From: JBKPHS01 sp046729975
Lineage (GTDB): Bacteria; Actinomycetota; Thermoleophilia; Solirubrobacterales; Thermoleophilaceae
Direction: 5' to 3'
NCBI GenBank assembly: GCA_046729975.1
Contig: JBKPHS010000156.1
Location: 1-8,090 of the forward strand
DNA: 8,090 bases
Shown: positions 6,119-8,090 of the stretch, piece by piece
How the letters are laid out: the number at the start of each line of letters is the position of its first letter
Numbering within the stretch: the stretch's first letter is position 1
The notes under the pieces: model-generated
Databases searched by the model: none
The model's input: only the letters and a program-made list of their open reading frames with translations
Told to the model about the DNA's origin: nothing
Made by a program: the position numbers and the translations under genes

Positions 6119-7603
6119 TTACCCGACGGAGGCAGATTCATTCCCGGCACGGCGCCAGATCGCGCCGCTGTGGGCGGCCAGGGCGCTGCCGCCGCTGGTG
6201 GCGCTCGGCCCGGTCGCGAGCAGCAGGTCCCCGCTCTGCGGCGGGGTTCGCGGCTCTCCGCTCAGGTTGAGCGTCACGACGTGCTCGCCCCGCTCGTAGG
6301 CGATCACGCCCGGCTCGGCGTCGAGCATCCGGAAGCCGTCGCCTAGGCGCCGCCGCAGGCCGATTAGCGAGCGCCAGAGCTCGAGGGTCGAGCCGCCCTC
6401 CCCGCGCTGGTCGGCGACGTTGCGCTTGGCGGGGTCGACGGCCGGCAGCCAGGGCTGGGCGGTCGTGAAGCCGCCGCTCGGCGAGGCGTCCCACTGCATC
6501 GGATGGCGGAAGCCGTCGCGGCCGGCGCGGTCGAAGGTTCGATCGCCTCCGTCGCCGTCCCCCATGCCGATCTCGTCGCCCTGGTAGACGAAGGCGGTGC
6601 CGGGCAGCGTGAGCAGCAGCATCGCGGCCACGCGCGCGTTCTCGCGTCCGAAGCGGGTGACGAGCCGGCCGAAGTCGTGGTTCGAGAGCACCCAGCCGGC
6701 CGCGGCGTGCTCCCCGTGCCGCAGCTCCACGGCGGCCTCGATCGCAGGACGCAGCCGCCCGCTGTCCCAGGTTGCACGCAGCACCTCGAAGATGAACACG
6801 AGATCGAACGCCTCGAGATAGGGGGCGACCCTCGCAGTCGGCAGATAGACCTCGCCGATCAGGAGCGCGTCGCCCGCGGCCTCCCGCAGTGCCGCCAGCG
6901 CGTCGCGCGTCTCGGGGCGGTTGCGCGAGTAGCGGAAGTCGAGCCGCGTTTCCGCCTCGCTCACGGGCAACCCGAACGGGCGGGTGGCCGGCGGATCGTC
7001 GCGCAGCTCGGGATCCTTCATGATCCGGTCGATCGCGTCGACGCGGTAGCCGTCCACGCCCCGGTCGAGCCAGAACCGGACCACTCCCTGCATGGCCGCC
7101 ACGACCTCCGGGTTGTGCCAGTCGAGGTCGGGCTGCTCCGGATAGAAGGAGTGCATGTACCAGCGGCCGCTGCGCTCGTCGCGCGTCCACGCGGGGCCGC
7201 CGAACACCGCTAGCCAGTTGTTCGGCGGACGGTCGCCGGAGTCCGCCCAGATGTACCAGTCGGGGTGCTCACGGAACCAGGGATGCTCGATCGAGGTGTG
7301 GCAGGGGACGAGGTCCATCAGGACCCGCAATCCACGCTCGTGGGCAGCGGCCACGAGCGCATCGAAGTTGTCCAGGGTGCCGAAGGCCGGATCGACCGCC
7401 GTGTAGTCGGAGACGTCGTAGCCCAAGTCCGCGAGCGGCGACGGGTAGATCGGGGACAGCCAGAGCGCGTCGACGCCGAGCTCTTCAAGGTGGTCGAGGC
7501 GGGAGGCGATCCCGCGCAGGTCGCCGACGCCGTCTCCGTCCGAGTCCTGGAACGAGCGCGGGTAGATCTGATAGATGACGGCGTCCCGCCACCAGGGGTT
7601 CAC
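6119..7603 (-). CDS. GH13 alpha-glucosidase (maltase/oligosaccharide-hydrolase group)
   Basis: 494 residues from GTG 7603-7601, placing NPWWRDAVIYQIYPRSF at the N-terminus as usual in the family. A calcium-loop motif, DSDGDGVGDLRG (20-31), follows. The TIM-barrel conserved regions are DLVPCHTS (97-104, with Cys101 where Asn is usual), GYRVDA with nucleophile Asp189, GEVYLP with acid/base Glu251, and SNHD with Asp310. QPDLDW (157-162) corresponds to region V. GFRHPMQWD (364-372) and the C-terminal LWRSLIGLRR segment are further family marks. The residue after the nucleophile is Ala190; in related enzymes Val there goes with alpha-1,6 preference and Ala or Thr with alpha-1,4, so maltose-type substrates are more likely. 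There is no signal peptide, so it is cytoplasmic, hydrolysing imported oligosaccharides. It forms a unit with the ABC ATPase. The frame stays open to an ATG at 7741, but that stretch is Arg/Pro-rich and unlike the family. No Shine-Dalgarno is visible. Confidence 0.93.
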   Translation of the reverse strand: MNPWWRDAVIYQIYPRSFQDSDGDGVGDLRGIASRLDHLEELGVDALWLSPIYPSPLADLGYDVSDYTAVDPAFGTLDNFDALVAAAHERGLRVLMDLVPCHTSIEHPWFREHPDWYIWADSGDRPPNNWLAVFGGPAWTRDERSGRWYMHSFYPEQPDLDWHNPEVVAAMQGVVRFWLDRGVDGYRVDAIDRIMKDPELRDDPPATRPFGLPVSEAETRLDFRYSRNRPETRDALAALREAAGDALLIGEVYLPTARVAPYLEAFDLVFIFEVLRATWDSGRLRPAIEAAVELRHGEHAAAGWVLSNHDFGRLVTRFGRENARVAAMLLLTLPGTAFVYQGDEIGMGDGDGGDRTFDRAGRDGFRHPMQWDASPSGGFTTAQPWLPAVDPAKRNVADQRGEGGSTLELWRSLIGLRRRLGDGFRMLDAEPGVIAYERGEHVVTLNLSGEPRTPPQSGDLLLATGPSATSGGSALAAHSGAIWRRAGNESASVG

Positions 7604-7611
7604 GCGCGCGA

Positions 7612-7617
7612 ACGCTA
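7612..7617 (-). promoter_or_regulatory. Candidate -10 box (TAGCGT) for the alpha-glucosidase operon
   Basis: On the minus strand TAGCGT fits TANNNT and ends 8 nt before the GTG at 7603, so the mRNA would start about 2 nt before the start codon. This agrees with the missing Shine-Dalgarno and supports the GTG start rather than the upstream ATG at 7741. No -35 hexamer stands out. Confidence 0.4.
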
Positions 7618-7640
7618 GATGGTTGATTCCATGGCCGCGT

Positions 7641-7656
7641 GTGCGCGGGGGCGCAC
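7641..7656. repeat. Perfect inverted repeat GTGCGC-GGGG-GCGCAC
   Basis: Two 6-base arms (7641-7646 and 7651-7656) flank a 4-base centre. It lies 24 nt upstream of the candidate -10 box of the alpha-glucosidase, near where a repressor or activator of a sugar operon could bind. It could equally be a weak RNA hairpin downstream of the right-edge gene. Short GC-rich palindromes are frequent by chance in such DNA, so significance is low. Confidence 0.3.
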
Positions 7657-7782
7657 GGGGCCGAGTCGGGCGGGGGAAGCAGGGCGACGCCGATACACGC
7701 GGGTCTCGGCGAGCCCGATGACCCCGATCCGGCGAAGGCATCCGTGCGTCATCCGCGTGCGCGGGGTCGTGGGATCAGCCAT

Positions 7783-8090
7783 CTACCGTCGGGTGATCCG
7801 CAGCGGGGTACTACCCGAGCGAAGGCCGGGCTTCGTCGCCAGCGCGCGGACGCGGCCGGGCTTTCGTGGCCTCGCCGCCAGAGACGCCCTGCCGGTCGGG
7901 TCAGTAACGCCGCGCCGCCCGGCGAAACGCACGATCGCCCCGTCCACCGGCACGCGCTTCCCCACGATCAGCGCGGTGGCCGTGAAGCGGATCCGGGTGC
8001 GCTTCGCGCGCGGGATCCGGCGCGGGTTTGCGCGCAGGCGGATGCGGCTCGGCTGCGCGGGCGGTCCCGGCGCCGCCTCACCGCGCGGCA
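7783..8090 (-). CDS. C-terminal part of a protein ending in an Ig/transthyretin-like domain (5' end beyond the window)
   Basis: The minus-strand frame ending at TAG 7785-7783 is open to the right edge, giving about 101 residues with no visible natural start. A GTG at 7965 lies inside the domain and is unlikely to be the real start. Reading inward, residues coded by 8088-7993 form an Ala/Pro/Gly then Arg/Pro-rich linker (such as ANPRRIPRAKRTR). Next comes a beta-rich domain: IRFTATALIVGKRVPVDGA, IVRFAGRRGVTDPTGRASL, then RKPGRVRALATKPGLRSGS and a final RITRR. The 'P-V-x-G-A-x-V-x-F-x-G-x-x-x-x-T-D-x-x-G-x-A' pattern is that of carboxypeptidase-regulatory-like/Ig-like beta sandwiches, often C-terminal in secreted actinobacterial proteins. 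The main function of the protein lies outside the window and cannot be inferred. Surface or secreted location is an inference. It is co-directional with the alpha-glucosidase but separated by 179 nt. Confidence 0.72.
   Translation of the reverse strand, partial: PRGEAAPGPPAQPSRIRLRANPRRIPRAKRTRIRFTATALIVGKRVPVDGAIVRFAGRRGVTDPTGRASLAARPRKPGRVRALATKPGLRSGSTPLRITRR

Larger units (their letters stand above)
7604..7782. other. Intergenic region upstream of the alpha-glucosidase
   Basis: This 179-nt gap lies between the stop of the right-edge gene and the GTG of the alpha-glucosidase, both on the minus strand. I see no convincing small gene. It holds a -10-like box and a short perfect inverted repeat, listed separately. 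A GGATCA/TGATCC pair (7772-7777 and 7794-7799) brackets the stop of the upstream gene, but its 16-nt loop makes it a poor terminator. No poly-T tract follows any hairpin. Confidence 0.6.

Noticed and set aside
7604..7741. Upstream ATG (7741) as start of the alpha-glucosidase
   Set aside because: The added 46 residues are Arg/Pro-rich, contain no signal peptide and precede the position where family members begin. The GTG at 7603 sits correctly behind a TANNNT box.
7989..8020. Repeated GGATCCGG (7989-7996 and 8013-8020)
   Set aside because: It falls in an Arg/Pro-rich coding linker where repeated codons produce such matches; two copies of 8 bases are not a meaningful repeat family.

Overview
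This window looks like the chromosome of a very GC-rich actinobacterium. A member of class Thermoleophilia (Solirubrobacterales or Gaiellales type) is my best guess. The evidence is GC-rich third codon positions throughout, frequent GTG starts, few Shine-Dalgarno sites, promoter-like TANNNT boxes right next to start codons, and a C-terminal Arg/Pro-rich linker plus beta-sandwich domain of a kind I associate with secreted proteins of that group. The placement is an inference from style, not a phylogenetic result. I see no insertion sequence, CRISPR array, tRNA or rRNA.

Region 1 (1-3427, minus strand) is a tight four-gene operon. In transcription order it holds archease, the RNA ligase RtcB, an FAD-dependent oxidoreductase of the phytoene-desaturase/PYROXD2 type, and the first 50 residues of an M20-family metallopeptidase that runs off the left edge. 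Every junction overlaps: 8 nt (ATGTCTGA), 4 nt (GTGA) and 1 nt (TGATG), so translational coupling is likely. Archease and RtcB form a known RNA repair/splicing pair. Their close coupling to a flavoprotein and a peptidase is the least expected feature here.

Region 2 (3428-4847, plus strand) starts divergently only 34 nt from archease. It holds a protein with a ParB/sulfiredoxin-like 'DGHHR' domain and unknown role, then a small membrane protein with a bacterial PH (YdbS-like) domain. The ParB-like gene has a -10-like TATCCT exactly 6 nt before its GTG, which predicts a leaderless mRNA.

Region 3 (4875-7603, minus strand) converges on region 2 with a 27-nt gap. It is a two-gene carbohydrate unit: a GH13 alpha-glucosidase followed 41 nt downstream by a MalK/UgpC-type ABC ATPase with a good Shine-Dalgarno site. 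No permease or binding-protein gene is visible, so the ATPase may serve transporters encoded elsewhere, as MsiK does in Streptomyces. The likely division of labour is sugar import powered by the ATPase and intracellular hydrolysis of short alpha-glucosides by GH13.

Region 4 (7604-8090) is a 179-nt intergenic stretch holding the GH13 promoter region, then the C-terminal end of a minus-strand gene that enters from the right edge and ends in an Ig/transthyretin-like domain.
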